From Candidatus Hodarchaeota archaeon (GTDB lineage Archaea; Asgardarchaeota; Heimdallarchaeia; Hodarchaeales; YT1-039), in NCBI GenBank assembly GCA_016840025.1, contig JAEOTF010000470.1:1-9988 (forward strand): a DNA stretch of 9,988 nt, in the 5' to 3' direction. Shown here one piece after another: positions 1 through 6,394 of this stretch. How positions within the stretch are numbered: position 1 is the first letter of the stretch; each line of letters opens with the position of its first letter. The notes beneath the pieces were generated by a model. That model was not told the DNA's origin, ran no database searches, and was given only the letters and a program-made list of their open reading frames with translations. Made by a program: the position numbers and the translations under genes.

Positions 1-820
1 ATGCACCAAAAGCGCCATCAATATGAAACCACAGACTATGTTCTCTCGCTATGTCAGCGAGATTATTAAGGTTATCAACAGCTCCTGTATTCACAGTTCC
101 GAGGTTTCCAATGATACAGATTGGTTTGTAACCTTTTTTTCTGTCTTCTTGAATTTTTTCCTGCAATTCTCTAAGATTAATCAGGTAATTATTGGTAACT
201 GATACTTTACGTAGATTTTTACTACCAATTCCCATCAGCTCTACTGCTTTATCAAGGCAGCTATGCGCCTCTGTAGAGCAATAATATGTTAATTTCGCGT
301 TGCTTGACTGCAAACCTTCCTCTCGTACATTAAAACCCGCTTTTGCATAGCGTGCTACAGTAAGTCCGATAAGATTTGCCATTGAAGCGCCACTCGTTAT
401 CAATCCAGATGCTTGTTGATTATAACCTAACATTTCCTTAGTCCAATCGATTACCTGTCTTTCCACATAGTTAGCTACATGTTCTCCTCCTGCAAGACTC
501 GGATTCAGTGTTGAGGCAATTAGATCTCCAAAAGCACCAAACAATGTACCTGTACCTGTAACCCAACCCCAGAAGCAGGGATGAGTATTCCCCAGTTTGT
601 ACGGGAAGATTTTTTCTAAAATCTCTTTATATATTGACTGCATCTTCTCCCCTTCTTTAGGTAATGGAGTTTGAAAACTCTCTTTGACTTCTTTGGGAAT
701 CGGTTGCCATACTGGTTGTGTTCGGATGTTTTTAAGGTGTTCCACCATGTCATCGACAATCTGATGACCTAATCTTCTCATCTCTTCCCAATCTTTTGGA
801 TCTAAGGTCTCTTCTAACAC
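1..820 (-). CDS. Group II PLP-dependent amino-acid decarboxylase (aromatic-L-amino-acid decarboxylase-like), C-terminus cut by window edge
   Basis: My own reverse-strand translation gives 273 open codons that run off the left edge. Such enzymes use pyridoxal phosphate to remove the alpha-carboxyl of an amino acid and act in the cytoplasm. Visible signatures, in order: an N-terminal helical segment (about residues 8-35) like that of aromatic amino-acid decarboxylases; NPSLAGGEH (106-114); the cofactor-phosphate loop TSGASMANL (142-150); the ring-stacking histidine in STEAHS (His186); GNLGTVNTGAVD (238-249); and HIDGAFG (266-272), whose Asp268 should bind the pyridine nitrogen. The lysine that carries the cofactor lies outside the window. 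The start is GTG at 820, chosen because AAAGGAGG sits 8 bases upstream and no ATG is in frame. The long N-terminal segment argues against the shorter archaeal MfnA type. Substrate (Tyr, Trp, Glu, Asp) cannot be decided. It is the next gene after hepT on the same strand but has its own TATA-like box. Confidence 0.9.
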   Translation of the reverse strand, partial: MLEETLDPKDWEEMRRLGHQIVDDMVEHLKNIRTQPVWQPIPKEVKESFQTPLPKEGEKMQSIYKEILEKIFPYKLGNTHPCFWGWVTGTGTLFGAFGDLIASTLNPSLAGGEHVANYVERQVIDWTKEMLGYNQQASGLITSGASMANLIGLTVARYAKAGFNVREEGLQSSNAKLTYYCSTEAHSCLDKAVELMGIGSKNLRKVSVTNNYLINLRELQEKIQEDRKKGYKPICIIGNLGTVNTGAVDNLNNLADIAREHSLWFHIDGAFGA

Positions 821-828
821 AATAGAAT

Positions 829-833
829 CCTCC
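829..833 (-). promoter_or_regulatory. Shine-Dalgarno site setting the GTG start of the decarboxylase
   Basis: On the minus strand GGAGG lies 8 bases before the GTG at 820, inside AAAGGAGGATT. It is a full match to the core anti-Shine-Dalgarno sequence and is the main reason to accept GTG as the start. Confidence 0.7.
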
Positions 834-863
834 TTTCTCTATATTAGTTGGTACAGCATGAAT

Positions 864-872
864 CTATATATG
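864..872 (-). promoter_or_regulatory. Candidate archaeal TATA box of the decarboxylase gene
   Basis: Read on the minus strand this is CATATATAG, preceded by an A-rich TTAAAA stretch that could serve as the BRE. It sits 44-52 bases before the GTG start. A start of transcription about 25 bases downstream would leave a short leader holding the GGAGG site. The spacing fits an archaeal promoter and indicates that the decarboxylase is not only read through from mntA-hepT. Confidence 0.45.
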
Positions 873-925
873 TTTTAATGTCCTACTTTACACAAGTTTG
901 TTTTCCATCTATAACTTGATGTGAG

Positions 926-1348
926 TCATTTGTCTTCTAGATATTGAACAAAAAACTTAACGATAAGATCAAAGTCGGATAAATAATCACGTATAAAATC
1001 ACATATCAGATTAATTTGAACTTCTTCGTAAATATGGACTAAAATATTTCTAAAACCTGCTGCTGGAGCAAATTTTTTAGCGAATTCTTCACTGAAAACC
1101 CCAATCTCTCCTAATCTCAATAAAACATCCCTATAGCTCTCAGGTTTCTCTAAGTCCTCTTCAGACATAATCATCTCCCCAATATCTAACACTATCTCAA
1201 TTGCTACCTGGAAGTTTCTCTCTATTGCTGAGAGTAGTGTCCAATCACTTGCTAATTCTTCAGGGCTAATATCTGAATGTTGTTTTAGAAATCGAATATT
1301 CTTCTCTAATCGAGCTAATTTGCGTGAAATTTTTTCTTTTAAATACAT
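926..1348 (-). CDS. hepT: HepT-type HEPN toxin ribonuclease (DUF86 family)
   Basis: This 140-residue, mostly helical protein matches the usual length of HepT toxins. The HEPN active-site signature is intact: GFRNILVHIY at residues 98-107 gives Arg100, four residues, His105, then Tyr107 (Rx4HxY). In characterised HepT proteins the Arg and His cleave RNA, and the tyrosine two after the His is AMPylated by the cognate MntA to neutralise the toxin. Both features are present here, so an active toxin under AMPylation control is expected by family knowledge. The ATG at 1348 follows the mntA stop by 9 bases, and its Shine-Dalgarno site overlaps that stop, so the two are probably translationally coupled. 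The mntA-first order makes antitoxin before toxin. Cellular RNA target cannot be told from sequence. Confidence 0.9.
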   Translation of the reverse strand: MYLKEKISRKLARLEKNIRFLKQHSDISPEELASDWTLLSAIERNFQVAIEIVLDIGEMIMSEEDLEKPESYRDVLLRLGEIGVFSEEFAKKFAPAAGFRNILVHIYEEVQINLICDFIRDYLSDFDLIVKFFVQYLEDK

Positions 1349-1353
1349 TTTTT

Positions 1354-1359
1354 CTCCTC
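1354..1359 (-). promoter_or_regulatory. Shine-Dalgarno site of hepT overlapping the mntA stop codon
   Basis: GAGGAG on the minus strand overlaps the TGA of mntA (1358-1360) and lies 5 bases before the hepT ATG. The overlap suggests that ribosomes finishing mntA start hepT, which would hold the antitoxin and toxin in a fixed ratio. Confidence 0.6.
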
Positions 1360-1768
1360 AACTAAAACCTGATTTGCTCCAACGTTGTAATTGCTTTTCT
1401 GTTGCTCTTAAATCATAGTAACGTCGATCATAATATTGACTCATCGTTCGTTGTTCAAATTCAGTCCTAACACTTCTCTCTGTATAAAATAATGACGAAG
1501 CATTTTTGATGACTTCAAATTTCATTCTTATTGAACACGTGTTTAGAATCACCAGATCAATTTTTGCCTTAAATACATCCGTGAGATCCGAAATTAACCG
1601 AAGAACTGTTTTTATTGGTGGATTATCAGTATCAAACAATATACCAATATCTATATCCGATAGTGGATGATTAGTAATTTCTTTTTTACTTGAACCAAAT
1701 AAATAGACCAGTAACACTTCGGAATAAGATTTAAAGACTTTTTGAACCACTTCTTTATCAATTTTCAA
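1358..1768 (-). CDS. mntA: MntA-type minimal nucleotidyltransferase, antitoxin of HepT
   Basis: This 136-residue protein has the pol-beta-type nucleotidyltransferase core: YLFGSS (22-27), then DID at 38-40, then Asp71 in KIDLVIL as the third acidic residue. GS is followed by 11 residues before DID, one more than the commonest spacing. The C-terminal part (about 88-125) carries the LFYTERSVRTEFE and YYDRRYYDL stretches typical of this family. Known MntA enzymes transfer AMP from ATP to the tyrosine of HepT; all residues needed are present. The start is TTG at 1768: a TGA lies five codons upstream, no ATG occurs before residue 82, and the first strand would be lost with any later start. A weak GAGATGG sits about 7 bases upstream. 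It is the first gene of the two-gene operon with hepT. Confidence 0.88.
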   Translation of the reverse strand: MKIDKEVVQKVFKSYSEVLLVYLFGSSKKEITNHPLSDIDIGILFDTDNPPIKTVLRLISDLTDVFKAKIDLVILNTCSIRMKFEVIKNASSLFYTERSVRTEFEQRTMSQYYDRRYYDLRATEKQLQRWSKSGFS

Positions 1769-1810
1769 GTTAATGCCATCTCAGACTTCATCTGTTAGTA
1801 ATTATCTAAG

Positions 1811-1821
1811 ATTATCTTAAA
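1811..1821 (-). promoter_or_regulatory. Weak candidate TATA box for mntA-hepT
   Basis: The minus strand reads TTTAAGATAAT here, 43-53 bases before the TTG start of mntA. Transcription about 25 bases further on would give a leader of about 20 bases. Another AT-rich candidate (AAATATTTA) lies near 1850, so the call is tentative. Confidence 0.25.
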
Positions 1822-1915
1822 GCAGCAAGTAGGTAAAACTAATTTCCTCATAAATATTTATTTTCAATCCTAATCAAGTATTTTTGTGGATTCAATTTAA
1901 TTAATTCTATCATAA

Positions 1916-2287
1916 AGAGAAATTATTGTCTTCGATTTGGATGATTCTCATTATTTTTTCTTTATTTACGACCTTGCTGCATCTTTTCATGAAACCTTCT
2001 GGGATAATCCAATAGAAAAGAGACAAGAATTTGCAGATCGTTTTATCCCCCAGTTTTGGAAGGGATATTCCGAAGAATTTCAACTGGATCGGAAATGGTT
2101 GGAACATCTTCCAGATTTTTTCAAATGGCGGGACTTCATAATCTATGTGGTCTTAATAAGGGATTATACTGATGAAAAGACGCCAGATTGGTTGAAACAG
2201 CGACTACCTCCATGGATAACCGAATATAGGACTCGTATTGTAAATGACACCCATATTGTTGACATTCCTACAGATCTGACAAAATAG
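1916..2287 (+). pseudogene. C-terminal remnant of an APH/choline-kinase-like phosphotransferase
   Basis: The frame opens after TAA at 1913-1915 and reads REIIVFDLDDSHYFFFIYDLA at once. This is the magnesium-binding strand (the DFG-equivalent, usually IDFDD) and following helix of the aminoglycoside phosphotransferase/homoserine-kinase II fold. WLEHLPDFFKWRD and the closing helices also fit the C-terminal half of that family. The whole N-lobe and the catalytic HGDxxxxN loop, about 190 residues in a full protein, are missing, and I found no trace of them in the three forward frames of 1769-1915. The only start is a TTG at 1937, inside the metal-binding strand, with no Shine-Dalgarno site. An active kinase is excluded. 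The sequence breaks directly upstream of the divergent mntA-hepT operon, so arrival of that module, or a deletion beside it, may have removed the 5' half. The family assignment is good; the original substrate is unknown. Confidence 0.7.
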
Positions 2288-2337
2288 TTTCCGAAGAATG
2301 ACTAGAATTTCTTCATCAGGTTGATTTAGTTTACCTA

Positions 2338-3096
2338 TTAACACTGTTTCATTCGCTTTCTAAATAGTAGTACTGTTAAGGACATAATAACGATTATAGG
2401 AGTCCATGATGGCGCAGATTCCGTGGTTGTGGTTATGGTTGTGCACTCAAATTCTATTGAATCATTGAATTGGACATTATCTAATTTCACGTCTGGCGTG
2501 ACATGAATATTGATATATTCTGATGTGGTGATCTTGTTATTTGTATAATCAAGAATACGTGAACCATTCAGACAAACTACCATTCGCCCTACTTCTGTGC
2601 GAGTTATGACAAAATGTAACCACCCGCTTTGTTGTTCGGTTGTCAAGCTATGACTTTGCACTATCCCTCGTTGATCACCTCCCCGATAGGCAAGATTTAC
2701 CGTTTTCCCTTGAACTTGTTCGTTAATAATGAGGATATACCCATACTCAGGATGACACCCACAAGTATCGGGAGTGATCTCCAAGCCTATAAAGTAGAAG
2801 AAGAGGAAGCGTTCACTATCATCAAAATTCACATCCAGGGACCACGTGCCTGTTATAGCGGTATGATTTTTCCACATCGAATTCAAACAGTAAGGATATC
2901 CAGGTTCAGTCCAACAATCTGATGACCCAATCAAAAATCCGTCTTGTATGTCGAAATCCCCATGAGTGATATCCCAGTCATCTAACGCATCCTCCACATC
3001 AAATGTTTCTTGCCAGTCAGCAGTAGCGTGAGCTGGGGAAACACTCGAGACTAAAAGCACTATGATACCGACTAAAATAAACGCTGTTTTATCCAT
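2338..3096 (-). CDS. Secreted, membrane-anchored surface protein with a concanavalin/LamG-like domain
   Basis: This 252-residue protein has a signal peptide (residues 1-24, likely cut after AHA), then a beta-rich region (about 28-213) that looks like a LamG/concanavalin-type jelly roll: WSLDVNF, WLHFVITR, VCLNGSRILDY and a closing LDNVQF. A threonine-rich linker (219-225) leads to a short membrane helix (about 232-245) and a basic RKRMK tail, so the domain should face outward. Six cysteines between residues 61 and 218, including CGC at 112-114, could form disulfides. The ATG at 3096 has AAGGAGGA 7 bases upstream. It lies 47 bases behind the other surface-protein gene on the same strand, probably one operon. 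A glycan-binding or adhesion role is inferred from the fold only; no catalytic motif is seen. Confidence 0.72.
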   Translation of the reverse strand: MDKTAFILVGIIVLLVSSVSPAHATADWQETFDVEDALDDWDITHGDFDIQDGFLIGSSDCWTEPGYPYCLNSMWKNHTAITGTWSLDVNFDDSERFLFFYFIGLEITPDTCGCHPEYGYILIINEQVQGKTVNLAYRGGDQRGIVQSHSLTTEQQSGWLHFVITRTEVGRMVVCLNGSRILDYTNNKITTSEYINIHVTPDVKLDNVQFNDSIEFECTTITTTTESAPSWTPIIVIMSLTVLLFRKRMKQC

Positions 3097-3143
3097 TTAA
3101 AATCCTCCTTAGTTTTGATTTCTTTCCTTTTTGCTACCTGTTG

Positions 3144-3785
3144 TCAGTTCATATGCTTGCTTCTTTTTATTACAACTAGCGTTGCCATGAATACCGAAGC
3201 TGTTAGAACCAGTTGTGGTATACTGTATTCCTTGACAATATCGGGACCACTAACACTGGCAGCATCAATGTAGACTGTTTCCGCTCCAGACCCTGTATTA
3301 GCACAGTAAAATCTGACTTGTGAGACGTTTGCAACACCATCTTGAGAGCGGGGACAGTCTTGAGACCATGACAGTTGCTGCCAATTAGGATTGTCAACAG
3401 AGGTAACCGAACCCGAAGCCTTTATCACAATAAAACTAATGTCATTTAGTAACCATATGAACCCCAAATAAATGTCTATGTCATTGTTGTCTAAGACATA
3501 AGCGACTACAGACAAAGTATTGCCCTCGGTAAACCCAACCAAATATTGGTATACCTCTATATTAGAAAAAGCGGGAATAGTTAACTTAAGACTATGAGAA
3601 CCTTGATATTTTTCGGTGGTTTCATCTTCCACCGATACAGATCCCAAGATAGTCCAATCATCTGGGTTATCACCCATCCAATCTTCAAAATCTCCATTCA
3701 ACAATTGACCAGCTGCTGGTTTTGCTGAAACGGCATTCAGAGTTATAAAAACAGTTAAGAATAGGGGGATTATTGTTTTTTTCAC
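3144..3785 (-). CDS. Secreted, membrane-anchored protein with a carbohydrate-binding-module-like (galactose-binding) domain
   Basis: This 213-residue protein starts with a signal peptide (about 1-21), followed by a beta-sandwich region (27-180). LLNGDFEDWMGDNPDDW (28-44), SVEDETTEKYQGSHSLKL (51-68), NWQQLSW and a closing YIDAASVSG are the usual marks of galactose-binding-like or CBM4/9-like domains. The C-terminus, SIPQ then a hydrophobic helix (about 188-206) and KRSK, resembles archaeal C-terminal anchors of the IPEF-helix-basic-tail kind. The start is GTG at 3785, supported by AGGTGAT 5 bases upstream; an ATG seven bases upstream of the GTG is out of frame. First gene of a likely two-gene operon with the next surface protein, and divergent from the solute-binding operon. 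Binding of sugars or cell-envelope glycans is plausible; the ligand is unknown. Confidence 0.75.
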   Translation of the reverse strand: MKKTIIPLFLTVFITLNAVSAKPAAGQLLNGDFEDWMGDNPDDWTILGSVSVEDETTEKYQGSHSLKLTIPAFSNIEVYQYLVGFTEGNTLSVVAYVLDNNDIDIYLGFIWLLNDISFIVIKASGSVTSVDNPNWQQLSWSQDCPRSQDGVANVSQVRFYCANTGSGAETVYIDAASVSGPDIVKEYSIPQLVLTASVFMATLVVIKRSKHMN

Positions 3786-3790
3786 AGTAC

Positions 3791-3797
3791 ATCACCT
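3791..3797 (-). promoter_or_regulatory. Shine-Dalgarno site that selects the GTG start at 3785
   Basis: AGGTGAT on the minus strand matches the GGTGAT half of the canonical ribosome-binding sequence and stands 5 bases before GTG. It decides between this GTG and the out-of-frame ATG that begins inside the site. Confidence 0.55.
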
Positions 3798-3878
3798 TTA
3801 ATTTATTTAATAAATGAACTGCAACAATATTTAGGAAAAAACTCCAAAATAATTACTTGAATATGAGAAAAAGGGAGC

Positions 3879-3891
3879 ATTTAAACGTTTC
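3879..3891 (+). repeat. Left arm of a perfect 13-bp inverted repeat
   Basis: ATTTAAACGTTTC here is the exact reverse complement of the 13 bases at 4162-4174. The two arms enclose all four TTAGTACA boxes and the other inverted pairs. Homology stops right outside the 13 bases. Confidence 0.7.
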
Positions 3892-3910
3892 CCCGCATTC
3901 TAGCCGTTTC

Positions 3911-3922
3911 AAAGTTAGTACA
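3911..3922 (+). repeat. Box 1: AAAGTTAGTACA
   Basis: The 12 bases AAAGTTAGTACA recur without change at 4115-4126. With the boxes at 3938-3955 and 4140-4148 they make up a repeated, same-orientation candidate binding site. Confidence 0.6.
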
Positions 3923-3967
3923 GTAGATTATGAACCTGTTCTAACATTAGTACACATAATCCACTAT
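3920..3967. repeat. Imperfect inverted repeat enclosing box 2
   Basis: GTAGATTATG (3923-3932) pairs with CATAATCCAC (3955-3964) with one mismatch, and pairing extends with a further mismatch to 3920 and 3967. The 22-base centre holds the second TTAGTACA box. It could be a stem-loop in RNA or a dimer operator in DNA. Confidence 0.5.
3938..3955 (+). repeat. Box 2: 18-base copy of the TTAGTACA element
   Basis: GTTCTAACATTAGTACAC matches the copy at 4110-4127 at 16 of 18 positions; the two differences are adjacent (CA against AG). Confidence 0.6.
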
Positions 3968-4109
3968 TCCAGAATGATATTTTGACTCCTTTGACCATTT
4001 GAAACAGCGAGACAAATGAGTGACAATTGAGAATTGATATTTAAGAAGGCATCTGCCCAAATAAAGGTTAATTGCTCATTTAGTAAGGCGTCAATCTTAA
4101 AATTTCAAT

Positions 4110-4127
4110 GTTCTAAAGTTAGTACAC
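4110..4127 (+). repeat. Box 3: 18-base copy of the TTAGTACA element
   Basis: GTTCTAAAGTTAGTACAC combines the left flank of box 2 with the AAAGTTAGTACA core of box 1, so it is the most complete copy. It is 129 bases before the ATG of the solute-binding protein. Confidence 0.6.
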
Positions 4128-4139
4128 CAAAGTATAAGA

Positions 4140-4148
4140 GTTAGTACA
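4140..4148 (+). repeat. Box 4: GTTAGTACA
   Basis: The nine-base core GTTAGTACA occurs again 22 bases after box 3, about two helical turns, so both would lie on the same face of the DNA upstream of the solute-binding operon. Confidence 0.55.
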
Positions 4149-4161
4149 AGAAAAATCGATA

Positions 4162-4174
4162 GAAACGTTTAAAT
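4162..4174 (+). repeat. Right arm of the perfect 13-bp inverted repeat
   Basis: GAAACGTTTAAAT is the exact reverse complement of 3879-3891. It lies about 25-45 bases upstream of the candidate TATA boxes of the solute-binding operon, where an archaeal activator or repressor would often bind. Confidence 0.7.
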
Positions 4175-4199
4175 AGTTAAAATAAGAGTATTCATGTGC

Positions 4200-4226
4200 T
4201 TATATCAAATTTAAGGATTTTATAAT
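4200..4226 (+). promoter_or_regulatory. Candidate TATA boxes of the solute-binding/winged-helix operon
   Basis: Two TATA-like stretches stand in this span: TTATATCA at 4200-4207 and TTTATAAT at 4219-4226. With about 25 bases to the transcription start, the first would give a leader of some 25-30 bases to the ATG at 4256, and the second a nearly leaderless message. Only one is likely to be used; I cannot choose. Confidence 0.4.
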
Positions 4227-4255
4227 AATATGTAGCATCTTTTGTGGGTAATTAT

Positions 4256-6394
4256 ATGAAATACTGTAGATTGCTATTCTTTGTTTTCGTTTCAATCTTA
4301 CTGTTTTCATATACTCATACTCCTACATCTCCTCTTTCAAAGAATGTGGATCAAATTGAACAACATACTTTATCTCTTGATAACTTTTCCAAATCTCAAC
4401 AATTACCAGATATTTTGCGAATCGCTGATAGTAATGTATTTGATGAACCAATAGAGTTCGACCCCGCAATTGTCGAAGGACTTCGACACAATTGGGTTCC
4501 TAAATCATTGATATATGAGCCATTAGTACAATTCGATCCTGAAAAAAATGAGATTGTTCCTACTCTTGCCAGTCAATGGGTTGTTTCAAAGGATTGTAAG
4601 CACTGGACATTTTACCTTCGTAATGATGTTATATTTCACGATGGTTCAGTCTTTAATGCTTCTGCTGTAAAGTTTTCAATGGAGAGAGTTAATGGAACGT
4701 ACGGAGTTTTTAACAATTTTTTCGGCTTTGTTGAGATTATTCATGAGTTTCAGGTCGTAATTCATTTTTCTGAACCTTATGCGCCTTTTATTAATCGAGA
4801 AGCCCAATCTATTGGCATAATATCCCCTAATAGCTTTGATGGAAAAATTTTAATTAATCCAATAGGAACTGGACCATATAAAATAAATTTGGAGAATTCC
4901 ACCTCTACTTTTCTTCATTTTTCACGCTTCAATCTATACCATGCTGGTCTTCCACCGTTTAAAGAAATCCATTGTAAAATTTATCCTCTTTCCGAAACAC
5001 CTAAATTATTTGAAGATATATTAGCAAATAAATTCGATGTTGTGGTGAGAGGAGTCTTTCCTATAGATCCTACTAATACGTATTGGGAATATATACCTCT
5101 GTATAAACAATACCCCATGATAATTGGTATTTTTAATCATACAAGACTTGAATTAGCAAATAAGAATGTAAGAGCAGCAATCAATTATGCTATCGATAAA
5201 GTAGATTTTACCAGTGATCTTCTTCTAAAAGACATCCCGCTCCGCTCAATTCTTCCCCAAGGTTTCCTAGGACATGACGCTTCAATTGAAGGATATCCTT
5301 ATGATCCCGAGAGGGCCAATAATCTGTTGGATGAAGAAGGATATACTAGAGATGCATTTAACAATCGTTTTTCCCTAACCATTAGCGGTGAATCTAATGT
5401 GATAAGTCATGTAGACTTCGTCTCATCTTCTCTTTCTCAAATAGGGATTGGTTGTGAAATAATTTACGAGGATAGGAAGAAAAGCTGGGAACAGCATAAC
5501 ATTGACTTATTTATTAGTCAGATAAAAGAAGGTCTTGATCCTACGCTTTTATATTCTTTACTTCATTCTGAAGGGCGTCTAAATTGGGGAGGTATTGTAA
5601 ATGAAAAGTATGATTTGTTAACGACATTAGGACGATCTACTCCTGTTAAGCAAGAACGTGAATATTATTACAGACAAGTTCAGCGAATTAGTCAAGCAGA
5701 TGTACCCTATCTACTATTCTGTCAACAAAATACACACTATTTACGTGCTAAGCATGTAGCTCCCTACGTACGTATGATTGGAAAAGGTAGTTATAAATTT
5801 AATTGTACTAACATTTCAGATGATTCAAGTAACCGTTCACATAATTTTAGAGCAATCAAGTTAGAAAATAACGACCTTAAGAGTATGATCAATATTGAAG
5901 TCACAGATAAAGCGCTTTATTTTCCTTATACTGACGCTATTGTAACTAATTTGAATAATCAACCCCTAACTATCAATATGAAAATGAGTCACAAATTAAC
6001 AAATTTCTTGTCCGATCAAGAATCATCTGGGAAATTTTACGAATTAACAACGAATAACCCAGACTTAACTTATCGTTTTCGCAGTTATTACGACCTCTCT
6101 GAAATCATTAATTTACCTAACGACCGTATAAGTTTATTCAAGTATGATGAAATAGATGATAAATGGGATGAACTAGAGACTTTAAGTTCTAATTCTTCTC
6201 TTCAATACATAGAAGTGGAGTTAAAAGGGAGTTATAGCTTACTTCGATTGGAAGAATCAGCTGTACAAATAACATACAAGTTTCTACCATTTGTTGCGAT
6301 GATTACCATTTTAATGAGTGGGATTATTTCTTTTACCGTTTTTTATAACCAGAAGTTAGCGAAATATGTCAAGTCAATGGAGGGGAAAATATGA
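4256..6394 (+). CDS. Membrane-anchored family 5 extracellular solute-binding protein (OppA/DppA-like) with extra C-terminal domain
   Basis: Residues are numbered from the ATG at 4256 (712 residues); a GTG at 4244 would add four. A hydrophobic signal or anchor (about 4-18) without lipobox is followed by the SBP_bac_5 fold (about 50-515). Marks of that family are YEPLVQFDPE, the block around LRNDVIFHDG, PIGTGPYK, VRAAINYAIDKV and YPYDPERANNLLDEEGY. Relatives bind oligopeptides or similar ligands outside the cell and pass them to an ABC permease. A beta-rich module (about 530-668) ending KGSYSLLRLEE follows, then one membrane helix (about 676-697) and a short basic tail. No permease or ATPase genes are adjacent. 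Instead, the stop overlaps the start of a membrane winged-helix gene (ATGA), which suggests a ligand-sensing role. The alternative, that the transporter is encoded elsewhere, stays open. Ligand unknown. Confidence 0.88.
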   Translation: MKYCRLLFFVFVSILLFSYTHTPTSPLSKNVDQIEQHTLSLDNFSKSQQLPDILRIADSNVFDEPIEFDPAIVEGLRHNWVPKSLIYEPLVQFDPEKNEIVPTLASQWVVSKDCKHWTFYLRNDVIFHDGSVFNASAVKFSMERVNGTYGVFNNFFGFVEIIHEFQVVIHFSEPYAPFINREAQSIGIISPNSFDGKILINPIGTGPYKINLENSTSTFLHFSRFNLYHAGLPPFKEIHCKIYPLSETPKLFEDILANKFDVVVRGVFPIDPTNTYWEYIPLYKQYPMIIGIFNHTRLELANKNVRAAINYAIDKVDFTSDLLLKDIPLRSILPQGFLGHDASIEGYPYDPERANNLLDEEGYTRDAFNNRFSLTISGESNVISHVDFVSSSLSQIGIGCEIIYEDRKKSWEQHNIDLFISQIKEGLDPTLLYSLLHSEGRLNWGGIVNEKYDLLTTLGRSTPVKQEREYYYRQVQRISQADVPYLLFCQQNTHYLRAKHVAPYVRMIGKGSYKFNCTNISDDSSNRSHNFRAIKLENNDLKSMINIEVTDKALYFPYTDAIVTNLNNQPLTINMKMSHKLTNFLSDQESSGKFYELTTNNPDLTYRFRSYYDLSEIINLPNDRISLFKYDEIDDKWDELETLSSNSSLQYIEVELKGSYSLLRLEESAVQITYKFLPFVAMITILMSGIISFTVFYNQKLAKYVKSMEGKI

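Larger units (their letters stand above)
3786..4243. other. Long divergent intergenic region with repeated boxes and nested inverted repeats
   Basis: These 458 bases separate two divergent operons. I found no open frame of note and no convincing tRNA or other RNA gene. The region holds four copies of a TTAGTACA box at 3914, 3946, 4118 and 4140, and three inverted-repeat pairs nested inside one another: 3879-3891 with 4162-4174, 3903-3913 with 3998-4008 (GCCGTTTCAAA against TTTGAAACAGC, one mismatch), and 3920-3932 with 3955-3967. It should contain promoters for both operons. A shared control region for the surface proteins and the sensor pair is the simplest reading; a decayed short mobile element is the alternative. 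Confidence 0.6.

Noticed and set aside
1769..1915. Search for the missing HGDxxxxN loop of the kinase in other frames
   Set aside because: The three forward frames contain stops and no His-Gly-Asp or matching Asn spacing, so the 5' part is absent, not just frameshifted.
1910..2107. Minus-strand frame of 65 codons over the kinase remnant
   Set aside because: It lies opposite the phosphotransferase remnant, has no family signature, and its open length is explained by AT-rich antisense sequence.
2629..2922. Plus-strand frame of 97 codons inside the LamG-like surface gene
   Set aside because: Antisense to a well-supported gene with signal peptide and Shine-Dalgarno site; no recognisable domain.
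3203..3397. Second minus-strand frame of 64 codons inside the CBM-like gene
   Set aside because: It is an alternative frame of the same strand, low in structure, overlapped by a much better gene.
3891..3925. Possible tRNA-like T-arm (GTTTCAAA) in the intergenic region
   Set aside because: No matching acceptor stem, anticodon arm or CCA-proximal pairing was found around it; the GTTTCAAA is better explained as part of an inverted repeat with 3998-4008.
4256..6394. Solute-binding protein as a bacterial-type lipoprotein
   Set aside because: The N-terminal hydrophobic stretch has no lipobox cysteine after it, and the protein carries its own C-terminal membrane helix.
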